DNA of 64,000 nt from Paraescarpia echinospica. Its lineage: Eukaryota > Annelida > Polychaeta > Sabellida > Siboglinidae. Made by a program: the position numbers and the translations under genes. Below the pieces are notes generated by a model. That model made no database searches, was not told where the DNA came from, and saw only the letters and a list, made by a program, of their open reading frames with translations. Shown here one piece after another: positions 25,410-64,000 of this stretch (positions are counted from its first letter, which is position 1; each line of letters begins with the position of its first letter). The stretch covers positions 11,028,157 through 11,092,156 of the forward strand of contig CM034537.1 of assembly GCA_020002185.1 (NCBI GenBank). Direction: 5' to 3'.

Positions 25410-26145
25410 CATTGGTGTGACAACAACTACCTCAAACTCAGTGTCAACAAGACTCAAGAGATGGTTTTTGATGCTAAATGTATTGTTGCCGATCACTTGC
25501 CAGTTGTTATCCATGGTGAAGAAATTGTCCAGGTCAGTCAGTACAAATACCTAGGTGTCATCTTGATAACAAACTTAGCTGGAATGTCCATGTTCACAGT
25601 GTGTGCTCCAAAGTCCGCAGCCTGAGAGCTTTCGGTGTCGATGAGAAAATACTTGTTCTTTTTTATCGTTCCATTATTGAAAGCATACTGCGCTATGGGA
25701 TTACTGCTTGGTTTGGCATTTGTCTGATCAGTTAAAATCACAGCTTTCTCGATTTATGAGAACTGCCATGAAAATCACAGGTTCTACATCTCCCATGATC
25801 TCCCTTCAGGAGATTTTTTAACAGACACTAAGAAGACAGTCAGTCAAGATTATTTATGATACTAAACATGTACTGCATAATGAATTTCAGCTCCTGCCAT
25901 CTGGCAGACGTTATAGAACTCCTCGGTGCAGGCTTAATAGATACAAACACTCATTCGTACCAATGTCCATTAAACAACTTAATTCATGATGCCTGCTGCC
26001 ACAGTGTCATTTGAACAAGTAATGTGTATGCATGTATTATTTATCTGCTGTTTTTATCGAATGGTTTTATGTACATATTGCAGTCATGTCTGTTCTCACC
26101 CGAGTTGAGACAATAAAGCATCATCTTATCTTATCGTATCTTTAT

Positions 26146-27527
26146 TCAATTTGAGCAAACGAATCGTGAACAAAATAGATTTTTGGTGAAATACGTACAA
26201 ATAACGACCGCAAGACGAAGTCGCACGAAAACATTTTCCGTGATGCGAGTCAGAATGGCAAGCCTTGTTGGCAATAAATGTAATTATTTACGTCGATCTT
26301 TGTTCTCATTTTAATTGTTGAGACAGTTAACAATTAATTAAATTTTTGCATACATATTTCATTATATCTTTAATATTCATAATGCCCAAAGCCATTCTAC
26401 TTGTTGTGTCAACACAGGCAATCCATAGATCTTTCACTTTAGTGCATATTTTTGTCACATGACCAGAAAACCAGACGATGCACCAGCAAATGATAACGTA
26501 ATAGCTGATAAGTACGCTAAATTAATTTGATATGGATATATACATATAATTAGTGGCGATAACTAACGATATATTTACGTGTCCGACTTGCGAGCCTGTC
26601 CAACTGGCGGGTACTTGACTATATATATATAATGCTTGATCAATCAATCTGTTGATTGGTTGATATGCTACTGATAGCCTAGGTGTGTAGAAACTCAATC
26701 TGCCTCTGCCTTGCATTCTTGAGTCAGTTACCACCCTGGCCTGCTAGTTCAACATAAACTTTCACCAAAGCAGTCAAGTGTAAGAGAAACAATGACACCA
26801 TACTAAGGGTCATTGAATTAGACAATGCACAAACTTGGTCTTGCTAATTAAATTCAGAATGAAAATAACGAATCACACAAGATTGTGATCGATTCATTAG
26901 TCAAAAGAATGAACTGATCATGTATTGACAAAGCCAATTAATCAGAAAAATACCTCATGGATTTATAGAACCGACGTAAAATAAGCATTTCCTAAAATGT
27001 GACCTGTTGCTGTGGACGCAGGATCCGCTTGGAAATAAGATGATTATATACAGGTGATTATGTACAAGTCATATCTCTATACGCTTCCCTTTATGACATT
27101 TACATACACCAGCTTCTGTACACTGATATATATGTTGTAAATAAAATGGTATGTATCAGTTTCATCAATGACTAGACTTGACATCAAATCATCTTCTTTA
27201 AATACTTTAATATTACATATGATAACAAAGATATACTCTGGATCTAATTGTTAGCATCAGTGGTGCTTCATAATTATAGCATTGGTCCAAAGCATCAAAT
27301 ATCGATGTCCAACGCAAGGACGAAACTGCCTCTGACCCCCTTATCTCAAACAAAAGTAATTTCATCTGATATCGAACATTTTGAGCGTTCTGAGATGATC
27401 CCTAAGCAGAAGCAGTTTTCAGTTATTATGTTTTTATTATGAGACGTGTTTGAACAACATGTGTCACCCAACTTAATGATTGTCACCTGATGTGTCACCT
27501 GATTTAATGTGACTTCTTAATTGGCAG
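26146..27527. other. Non-coding stretch upstream of TTLL9
   Basis: AT-rich, no recognised gene or element. An acceptor-like TTGGCAG at 27521-27527 precedes the TTLL9 start, suggesting an upstream untranslated or short coding exon. Confidence 0.4.
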
Positions 27528-27545
27528 CCTCCAATCCCCAACTAC

Positions 27546-39172
<11,627 letters not shown>

Positions 39173-40160
39173 GAACAAGTCACTATCAAAGATACAGACA
39201 ATCAGGACTCTGCCCATCAATGCCTGTCGATGCCGATTCACAACAAGGGAACCGTGTTCATATTCTGACAGTTTACGTTACGTTATTTGTTTAAGGATGA
39301 TAAAAGCAATAAATATTTATTTGTACGACAAAACTGGAATCATGGGTTTGTATGAAATTCAGTATGAACCAAGGTAAATTCAATGCAAATGCATAACAGT
39401 AACACTCAAATAGTTAAATGATTTTATTTTCTAACCAAAATCAACAAGTGTTCACATCATCAACATAACATGAGTTCAAACAGAAATATGCTGCTAAGCT
39501 GTCCAGTTTGTTGTAGGTTGTATACTGCATGAGACCATACAATAGGTTCTTCTCTATGGGTCTCATGTCTTTGGTGGTCAGAAATTACCCAGTCTCGTAA
39601 CAAGATATGTTACAAACCTCTCATTAGCAATGTGATCTTTGTAATTCTAAGATAAAACATTCTACGTACACACAAATCATTCTACTACCAAACTAACTAA
39701 TTATACAAAATGTGACATTAATAATTAACAATAATTTACTACTAATGCATGTGTGACACATTTCATAGAAGATACATAACAATAATAATTTTGTAAGTTT
39801 AGTAGTATAATTACATAATAAATACATAGTAAAACAATTATTAACAATTCCAGTGATTACACATAACTGTACAGCTGTATATACATTTAAAGCAATGAAC
39901 AGTAGTAAACACATTAAATAAATAACTAGAAAATTATCAATTGGAAACTACCGGAAACTAATTAAATTCTGTCCAAAGGTCTCTGTACATATTATATTAA
40001 AAACAAACCAATTCCATTGAAACTAACTGACACTTTCCGAAACAACAGGCGTATGTCATTGTAAAACGTAAATGCCTCTGCACAAATGGTTGCATCCAAC
40101 AGGTTCATGGGTCATGGTCACACAATGAAAGTCAAGGTGAGACATTGAACGGGTCAGGGG
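39173..40160. other. Shared 3' region between TTLL9 and TBC1D32
   Basis: AT-rich, no coding. Both convergent transcripts must end here. Confidence 0.6.
39308..39313 (+). terminator. Putative poly(A) signal of TTLL9
   Basis: AATAAA 136 bases after the TTLL9 stop codon, in AT-rich sequence. Confidence 0.5.
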
Positions 40161-56883
<16,723 letters not shown>

Positions 56884-57025
56884 CTGAAACAGACACACTT
56901 CACTGGACCCACTGACCACAACAATCACCATAGCAATCACTGACCTTCTACTTAGATGATCTATTTATTTTACAATCGGAAGGTATTTTATAAACTGTGA
57001 ATAGGGGATTTTTAATTTGTGACAA

Positions 57026-60000
57026 TAATTAAACATCAGTACTGACATACATGATCTGCCATGGTAAAACATCAGTACTGACATACATGATCTGCCACGG
57101 TAAAACATAAGTATTGACATACATGATCTGCCATGATAAAACATCAGTACTGACATACATGATCCGCCATGGTAAAACATCAGTACTGACATACATGATC
57201 TGCCATAGTAAAACATTAGTACTGACATACATGATCAGCCACGATAAAACATCAGTACCGACATACATGATCCGCCACGGTAAAACATCAGTACTGACAT
57301 ACATGATCCGCCATAATAAAACATCAGCACTGACATACATGATCTGCCATGGTAAAACATCAGTACTGACATACATGATCCGCCACGGTAAAACGTCAGT
57401 ACTAACATACATGATCCGCCACGGTAAAACGTCAGTACTGACATACATGATCCGCCACGGTAAAACATCAGTACTGACAGACATGATCCGCCACGTTAAA
57501 ACATTAGTACTGACATACACGATCTGCCAGGGTAAAACATCAGTTCTGACATACATGATCTGCCAGGGTAAAACATCAGTACTGACATACATGATCTGCC
57601 ATGGTACAACATCAGTACTGACATACATGATCTGCCACGATAAAACATCAATACTGACATATATGATCTGCCAGGGTAAAACATCAGTACTGACATACAT
57701 GATCCGCCAGGGTAAAACATCAGTACTGACATACATGATCCGCCATGGTAAAACATCAGTACTGACATACATGATCTGCCAGGGTAAAACATCAGTACTG
57801 ACATACATGATCTGCCAGGGTAAAACATCAGTACTGACATACATGATCTGCCAGGGTAAAACATCAGTACTGACATACATGATCCGCCAGGGTAAAACAT
57901 CAGTACTGACATACATGATCTGCCATGGTAAAACATCAGTACTGACATACATGATCCGCCAGGGTAAAACATCAGTACTGACATACATGATCCGCCACGG
58001 TAAAACATCAGTACTGACATACATGATCTGCCAGGGTAAAACATCAGTACTGACATACATGATCTGCCAGGGTAAAACATTAGTACTGACATACACGATC
58101 CGCCAGGGTAAAACATCAGTTCTGACATACATGATCTGCCAGGGTAAAACATCAGTACTGACATACATGATCTGCCAGGGTAAAACATCAGTACTGACAT
58201 ACATGATCTGCCAGGGTAAAACATCAGTACTGACATACATGATCTGCCAGGGTAAAACATCAGTACTGACATACATGATCTGCCAGGGTAAAACATCAGT
58301 ACTGACATACATGATCTGCCAGGGTAAAACATCAGTACTGACATACATGATCTGCCAGGGTAAAACATCAGTACTGACATACATGATCCGCCATGGTAAA
58401 ACATCAGTACTGACATACATGATCCGCCATGGTAAAACATCAGTACTGACATACATGATCTGCCACGGTAAAATATCAGTACTGACATACATGATCTGCC
58501 ATGGTAAAACATCAGTACTGACATACATGATCTGCCACGGTAAAACTTCAGTACTGACATACATGATCTGCCAGGGTAAAACATCAGTACTGACATACAT
58601 GATCTGCCAGGGTAAAACATTAGTACTGACATACACGATCTGCCAGGGTAAAACATCAGTTCTGACATACATGATCTGCCAGGGTAAAACATCAGTACTG
58701 ACATACATGATCTGCCAGGGTAAAACATCAGTACTGACATACATGATCTGCCAGGGTAAAACATCAGTACTGACATACATGATCTGCCAGGGTAAAACAT
58801 CAGTACTGACATACATGATCCGCCAGGGTAAAACATCAGTACTATTGCTGTCTGCCAGGGTGCAAAACATCGATCGATAGCGATTCAGCGATCCATCACT
58901 GGACATACATGATCCGCCAGGGTAAAACATCAGTACTGACATACATGATCTGCCAGGGTAAAACATCAGTACTGACATACATGATCTGCCACGGTAAAAC
59001 ATCAGTACTGACATACATGATCTGCCATGGTAAAACATCAGTACTGACATACATGATCTGCCATGGTAAAACATCAGTACTGACATACATGATCTGCCAG
59101 GGTAAAACATCAGTACTGACATACATGATCTGCCAGGGTAAAACATCAGTACTGACATACATGATCCGCCAGGGTAAAACATCAGTACTGACATATATGA
59201 TCCGCCATGGTAAAACATCAGTACTGACATACATGATCTGCCAGGGTAAAACATCAGTACTGACATACATGATCCGCCACGGTAAAACGTCAGTACTGAC
59301 ATACATGATCCGCCAGGGTAAAACATCAGTACTGACATACATGATCCGCCAGGGTAAAACATCAGTACTGACATACATGATCCGCCAGGGTAAAACATCA
59401 GAACTGACATACATGATCCGCCAGGGTAAAACATCAGTCCTGACATACATGATCTGCCAGGGTAAAACATCAGTACTGACATACATGATCTGCCAGGGTA
59501 AAACATCAGTACTGACATACATGATCTGCCAGGGTAAAACATCAGTACTGACATACATGATCTGCCAGGGTAAAACATCAGTACTGACATACATGATCTG
59601 CCAGGGTAAAACATCAGTACTGACATACATGATCTGCCAGGGTAAAACATCAGTACTGACATACATGATCTGCCAGGGTAAAACATCAGTACTGACATAC
59701 ATGATCTGCCAGGGTAAAACATCAGTACTGACATACATGATCTGCCAGGGTAAAACATCAGTACTGACATACATGATCTGCCAGGGTAAAACATCAGTAC
59801 TGACATACATGATCCGCCAGGGTAAAACATCAGTACTGACATATATGATCCGCCATGGTAAAACATCAGTACTGACATACATGATCTGCCAGGGTAAAAC
59901 ATCAGTACTGACATACATGATCCGCCACGGTAAAACGTCAGTACTGACATACATGATCCGCCAGGGTAAAACATCAGTACTGACATACATGATCCGCCAG

Positions 60001-61137
60001 GGTAAAACATCAGTACTGACATACATGATCCGCCAGGGTAAAACATCAGAACTGACATACATGATCATGCCAGGGGTAGAAACGCATCGCCCGGCATACA
60101 TGATCTTTCACCAGGGTAAAAACATCCAATTACTGACATACGCGATCCGCCATGGTAAACCATCGAAAGTACTTTGGCATGATACCAGATTAAAACATCG
60201 CGAATTGACATACGCCGTCCGCCAGGTAAAACATCGGTGATTACTGACTTACATGATCTGCCAGGGGTACAACATCAGTACTGACATACATGATCTGCCA
60301 CGATAAAAAACATCAGTACTGACATATATGATCTGCCAGGGTAAAACATCAGTACTGACATACATGATCCGCCAGGGTAAAACATCAGTACTGACATACA
60401 TGATCCGCCAGGGTAAAACATCAGTACTGACATACATGATCTGCCAGGGTAAAACATCAGTACTGACATACATGATCTGCCACGGTAAAACATCAGTACT
60501 GACATACATGATCTGCCATGGTAAAACATCAGTACTGACATACATGATCTGCCATGGTAAAACATCAGTACTGACATACATGATCTGCCAGGGTAAAACA
60601 TCAGTACTGACATACATGATCTGCCAGGGTAAAACATCAGTACTGACATACATGATCCGCCAGGGTAAAACATCAGTACTGACATACATGATCCGCCATG
60701 GTAAAACATCAGTACTGACATACATGATCTGCCAGGGTAAAACATCAGTACTGACATACATGATCCGCCACGGTAAAACGTCAGTACTGACATACATGAT
60801 CCGCCAGGGTAAAACATCAGTACTGACATACATGATCCGCCAGGGTAAAACATCAGTACTGACATACATGATCCGCCAGGGTAAAACATCAGAACTGACA
60901 TACATGATCCGCCAGGGTAAAACATCAGTCCTGACATACATGATCTGCCAGGGTAAAACATCAGTACTGACATACATGATCTGCCAGGGTAAAACATCAG
61001 TACTGACATACATGATCTGCCAGGGTAAAACATCAGTACTGACATACATGATCTGCCAGGGTAAAACATCAGTACTGACATACATGATCTGCCAGGGTAA
61101 AACATCAGTACTGACATACATGATCTGCCAGGGTAAA
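57026..61137. repeat. 36-bp satellite, about 114 copies, running into the gap
   Basis: The period is 36 bases; each unit contains the perfect palindrome TCAGTACTGA and a variable CTGCCAGGG, CTGCCATGG, CCGCCACGG or similar block. It is broken by two disordered islands (58835-58908, 60062-60250). Open frames of up to about 1000 codons on both strands are artefacts of the period being a multiple of three. It lies upstream of the first TBC1D32 exon found, so presumably in an intron. Confidence 0.96.
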
Positions 61138-62137
61138 NNNNNNNNNNNNNNNNNNNNNNNNNNNNNNNNNNNNNNNNNNNNNNNNNNNNNNNNNNNNNNN
61201 NNNNNNNNNNNNNNNNNNNNNNNNNNNNNNNNNNNNNNNNNNNNNNNNNNNNNNNNNNNNNNNNNNNNNNNNNNNNNNNNNNNNNNNNNNNNNNNNNNNN
61301 NNNNNNNNNNNNNNNNNNNNNNNNNNNNNNNNNNNNNNNNNNNNNNNNNNNNNNNNNNNNNNNNNNNNNNNNNNNNNNNNNNNNNNNNNNNNNNNNNNNN
61401 NNNNNNNNNNNNNNNNNNNNNNNNNNNNNNNNNNNNNNNNNNNNNNNNNNNNNNNNNNNNNNNNNNNNNNNNNNNNNNNNNNNNNNNNNNNNNNNNNNNN
61501 NNNNNNNNNNNNNNNNNNNNNNNNNNNNNNNNNNNNNNNNNNNNNNNNNNNNNNNNNNNNNNNNNNNNNNNNNNNNNNNNNNNNNNNNNNNNNNNNNNNN
61601 NNNNNNNNNNNNNNNNNNNNNNNNNNNNNNNNNNNNNNNNNNNNNNNNNNNNNNNNNNNNNNNNNNNNNNNNNNNNNNNNNNNNNNNNNNNNNNNNNNNN
61701 NNNNNNNNNNNNNNNNNNNNNNNNNNNNNNNNNNNNNNNNNNNNNNNNNNNNNNNNNNNNNNNNNNNNNNNNNNNNNNNNNNNNNNNNNNNNNNNNNNNN
61801 NNNNNNNNNNNNNNNNNNNNNNNNNNNNNNNNNNNNNNNNNNNNNNNNNNNNNNNNNNNNNNNNNNNNNNNNNNNNNNNNNNNNNNNNNNNNNNNNNNNN
61901 NNNNNNNNNNNNNNNNNNNNNNNNNNNNNNNNNNNNNNNNNNNNNNNNNNNNNNNNNNNNNNNNNNNNNNNNNNNNNNNNNNNNNNNNNNNNNNNNNNNN
62001 NNNNNNNNNNNNNNNNNNNNNNNNNNNNNNNNNNNNNNNNNNNNNNNNNNNNNNNNNNNNNNNNNNNNNNNNNNNNNNNNNNNNNNNNNNNNNNNNNNNN
62101 NNNNNNNNNNNNNNNNNNNNNNNNNNNNNNNNNNNNN
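61138..62137. other. Assembly gap, 1000 N
   Basis: Exactly 1000 undetermined bases. The left edge is inside the 36-bp satellite, the right edge inside a LINE. The true length is unknown. Confidence 0.99.
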
Positions 62138-64000
62138 CTCTTGCAGTCATGTTTTATATTACAAGCTAATTTATGTTCATAGCTTCTCTTTGAATTTCTA
62201 GTTTCAGCTGTAGCTTGGTTTAGTGCTTCTTTATAAATGTTGTAGTCTTCGTCATTGCCAGTACGTCTATATGACTTCCACATCATTTGTTTATACTTAA
62301 TTTTTCTAATGGCTTCTTTCGATAAGTATTTCTTTCTGGTCCGTTTCCCTTGTTTTTGAAGGGAACAAATTTATCTACGATGCACTCTATTTCATTCTTT
62401 AAGATATTCCAGCATTCTGTTGCTGTCTTATTCTTCAGTGTATTATTCCAGTCTATCTTTGCTAAATATTTCCTCATTTCCTTATATCTTCCTTTGTGGA
62501 AATTTCTCCTGAACTGCTTTTATTATTTCTTTCTGATTTTACTTTGATGGTAAAATGTATCTGGTTGTGATCACTACTTCCCAGAGGCTCACATAATTTA
62601 ACATTGTCAACTAATTAATTCTGTGAGGACAAAACTAAGTCTAACACATTCTCTCCCCTGGTTGGTTCTAGCACATGTTGAGAAAGGAAACTATCTTGTA
62701 CTAAAACTAAAAACTTGTGGTCCTCACTACCCATACTCTGTAGAGATTTCCATTTTATATACCCATGGTTAAAATCCCCCATAATAACACAGTCCCGTTT
62801 GCTCACTTCCCTTATAGCGTTTTGTATTTTTTCATTCTCTTCTATGCTTATGTTTGGACTTCGATAAACTAATCCAACCGTTAACGTTGAGTTTCCTGTA
62901 ACTATGTTACACCAAACAGCTTCTTCGCAATCTGCTTCTCTGTCTAATTTTATTTCATAAGCCTGGATAGATTCTTTAATATATAAAATAACTCCACCTC
63001 CCCTTCTTCCTATTCTATCTTTCCTAAACATTACATATCCTGTCAGTCCCATTTCAGCATCTGATATATCGGTGGTTGCCCATGATTCGGTTATACCTAT
63101 TATGTGAGGGTCAATATCTTCTACCATAATGTTTAATTCATTTCTTTTGTTTACTATACTCCTTGCATTTAAACAAACACATTTATACCCAGCTTCAGAA
63201 CAGTTTTCCAGACTGTTCTTTGCTTGAATTATTTTTGCTGCCTTTATCTATGCCTCCAGTTTCAGGCTTCTCTGCGAGTCCCCCCTGCGAATTTAGTTTA
63301 AATAGATGCAACCTGTCCCACTGTCAACAGATCGCAGCAGATTCTCTGAGAATACTGCTGCCCCCTTTCCACTTAGATGGAGGCCATCTCTCATGTACAA
63401 ATCTTCTCTCCCAACAAAGTACCCCCATAAATCTATGAATCCCACGCCCTCTTCCTCGCACATCTGCTCAACTAGTGCGTTGATCGCCATCCTCTTACAG
63501 TTTCTGTATCTTGCCCCCCTTCCTCCCATTACTGGCAAAATTCCTGAGAGAATAACCTGTTCCACTCTTGTCTTCTTTAGCTTCCTCACTAGATGTCTGT
63601 ACTTCTGAACTATACCAGTTGTTCTCTCCTTGTCTGCATTGTTTGTCCCAACGTGTACTAGTATAGACCCTCCCTTGCCATGCCCCAATACCTTCTCTAC
63701 CCTTTCGGTCACATGCTCTAATCTAGCCCCCGGTAGACATACAACAACGTCCTTCCCCTCGCATATAGTCTTGTCTGTTTTCTCAGAATTGAATCGCCCA
63801 TAAACACTCTCTCTTTTCTCCTTGCCCCTCAATCACTGCCTCGGAGTAGTTCCTCCGGTTTGCATATGTCTGGTTGTTGTCTTTTCCTCTTGTCGTCTTC
63901 TCTCCTGTCACATTCTCTTCCATTCCCTTCTTTCCTGTCGCGTTTTCTCTTGTCCCCTTTCCTCCTGTCATCTTCTCTTCTAGCACATTTACTCTCGCTT
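62138..64000 (-). mobile_element. CR1-like LINE with SGNH-esterase ORF1, partial
   Basis: Read from 64000 downward. ORF1 pieces: a Lys/Thr/Gly-rich start (63986-63783) and an SGNH/GDSL-type esterase domain (63832-63293: DVVVCLPGARLEHVTERV, LVHVGTNNADKERTTGI, LSGILPVMG, MRDGLHLSGKGAAVF, where the late Asp and His would complete the triad). ORF2 follows from about 63200: LNARSIVNKRNEL, IIGITESWATTD, GGGVILYIKES, CVIMGDFNH, VLDLVLSSQN (endonuclease), then a linker to 62151. The reverse transcriptase would lie in the gap. Esterase-bearing ORF1 is known from CR1-group LINEs. The element is frameshifted at 63783-63832 and after 62615. Confidence 0.85.

Larger units (their letters stand above)
19930..26145 (+). 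mobile_element. Rex1-like LINE, interrupted twice by other LINEs
   Basis: Three plus-strand pieces form one element. Piece 1 (19930-20389) has a linker (KRVQKELNTKLREEKQHYKD) and the start of the reverse transcriptase (YSRKATGPDGI, MVPILWK). Piece 2 (21337-21917) reads TVPKKTCPKENIDYRPVALT, then FIDFSSAF and GAPQGCVISPILYTL. Piece 3 (25410-26145) reads HWCDNNYLKLSVNKTQEM, QYKYLGV and the C-terminus, and ends in (ATCTT)n at about 26145. The joins LWK/TVPKK and SEIE/HWCDNN fall where the protein is continuous in this family. Stops and frameshifts show it is inactive. Confidence 0.8.

Noticed and set aside
57029..60058. Open frame of about 1009 codons on the minus strand, and long plus-strand frames at 57114-58880 and 58909-60240
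   Set aside because: They translate a 36-bp satellite whose period is a multiple of three; both strands and several frames are open, with no non-repeat coding sequence.
57026..61137. CRISPR-like regular repeat
   Set aside because: Units are contiguous with no unique spacers, and the genome is eukaryotic.
60249..62286. Frames of 280-633 codons crossing the N stretch
   Set aside because: They pass through unknown bases; nothing can be claimed.

Overview
The window is nuclear DNA of an invertebrate animal, most likely a mollusc or a related lophotrochozoan. Reasons: short coding exons with GT/AG introns, AT-rich introns, orthologues of cilium genes, a fucolectin-like exon, tRNA-derived SINEs, and CR1/L2-, Rex1- and other APE-type LINEs of kinds common in marine invertebrates. 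The species cannot be named from the sequence. There is a 1000-base gap at 61138-62137. Three genes could be rebuilt by joining exons at consensus splice sites with matching phases. First, an ABHD4/ABHD5-type alpha/beta hydrolase on the minus strand (exons 8500-12713, first exon not found). Second, a complete tubulin polyglutamylase gene, TTLL9, on the plus strand (27546-39172, 13 coding exons, 428 codons; a possible more distant first exon at 18261 would give 440). Third, the C-terminal 15 exons of TBC1D32/BROMI on the minus strand (40161-56883; the gene continues past the window). TTLL9 and TBC1D32 are tail to tail, about 1 kb apart, and both belong to cilium biology. Layout: 1-3.9 kb holds two weak exon candidates; 3.9-7.0 kb is a 77-bp satellite; 8.5-12.7 kb is the ABHD4-like gene; 13.3-16.0 kb is a decayed minus-strand LINE; 16.2-17.1 kb is a hAT-type element with target duplication; 19.1-19.4 kb is a SINE; 19.9-26.1 kb is one Rex1-like LINE split by two later LINE insertions; 27.5-39.2 kb is TTLL9 with another LINE in an intron; 40.2-56.9 kb is TBC1D32 with SINE, MITE, DNA-transposon and microsatellite insertions; 57.0-61.1 kb is a 36-bp satellite running into the gap; 62.1-64.0 kb is a CR1-like LINE whose ORF1 carries an SGNH esterase. 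The most unusual signal is that several minisatellites are built from splice junctions. A 36-bp array (30590-31592) ends inside TTLL9 exon 6, and almost every unit carries a copy of that exon's 3' splice site. A 22-bp array (52311-52574) and a 23-bp array (44986-45165) carry copies of 5' splice sites of two TBC1D32 exons. A (GT)n tract begins almost at the donor of a further TBC1D32 exon. Copied sites in the 36-bp and 22-bp arrays mostly lead straight into in-frame stop codons, so their use should yield truncated or decayed transcripts. All coordinates were read by eye; no database search was run.
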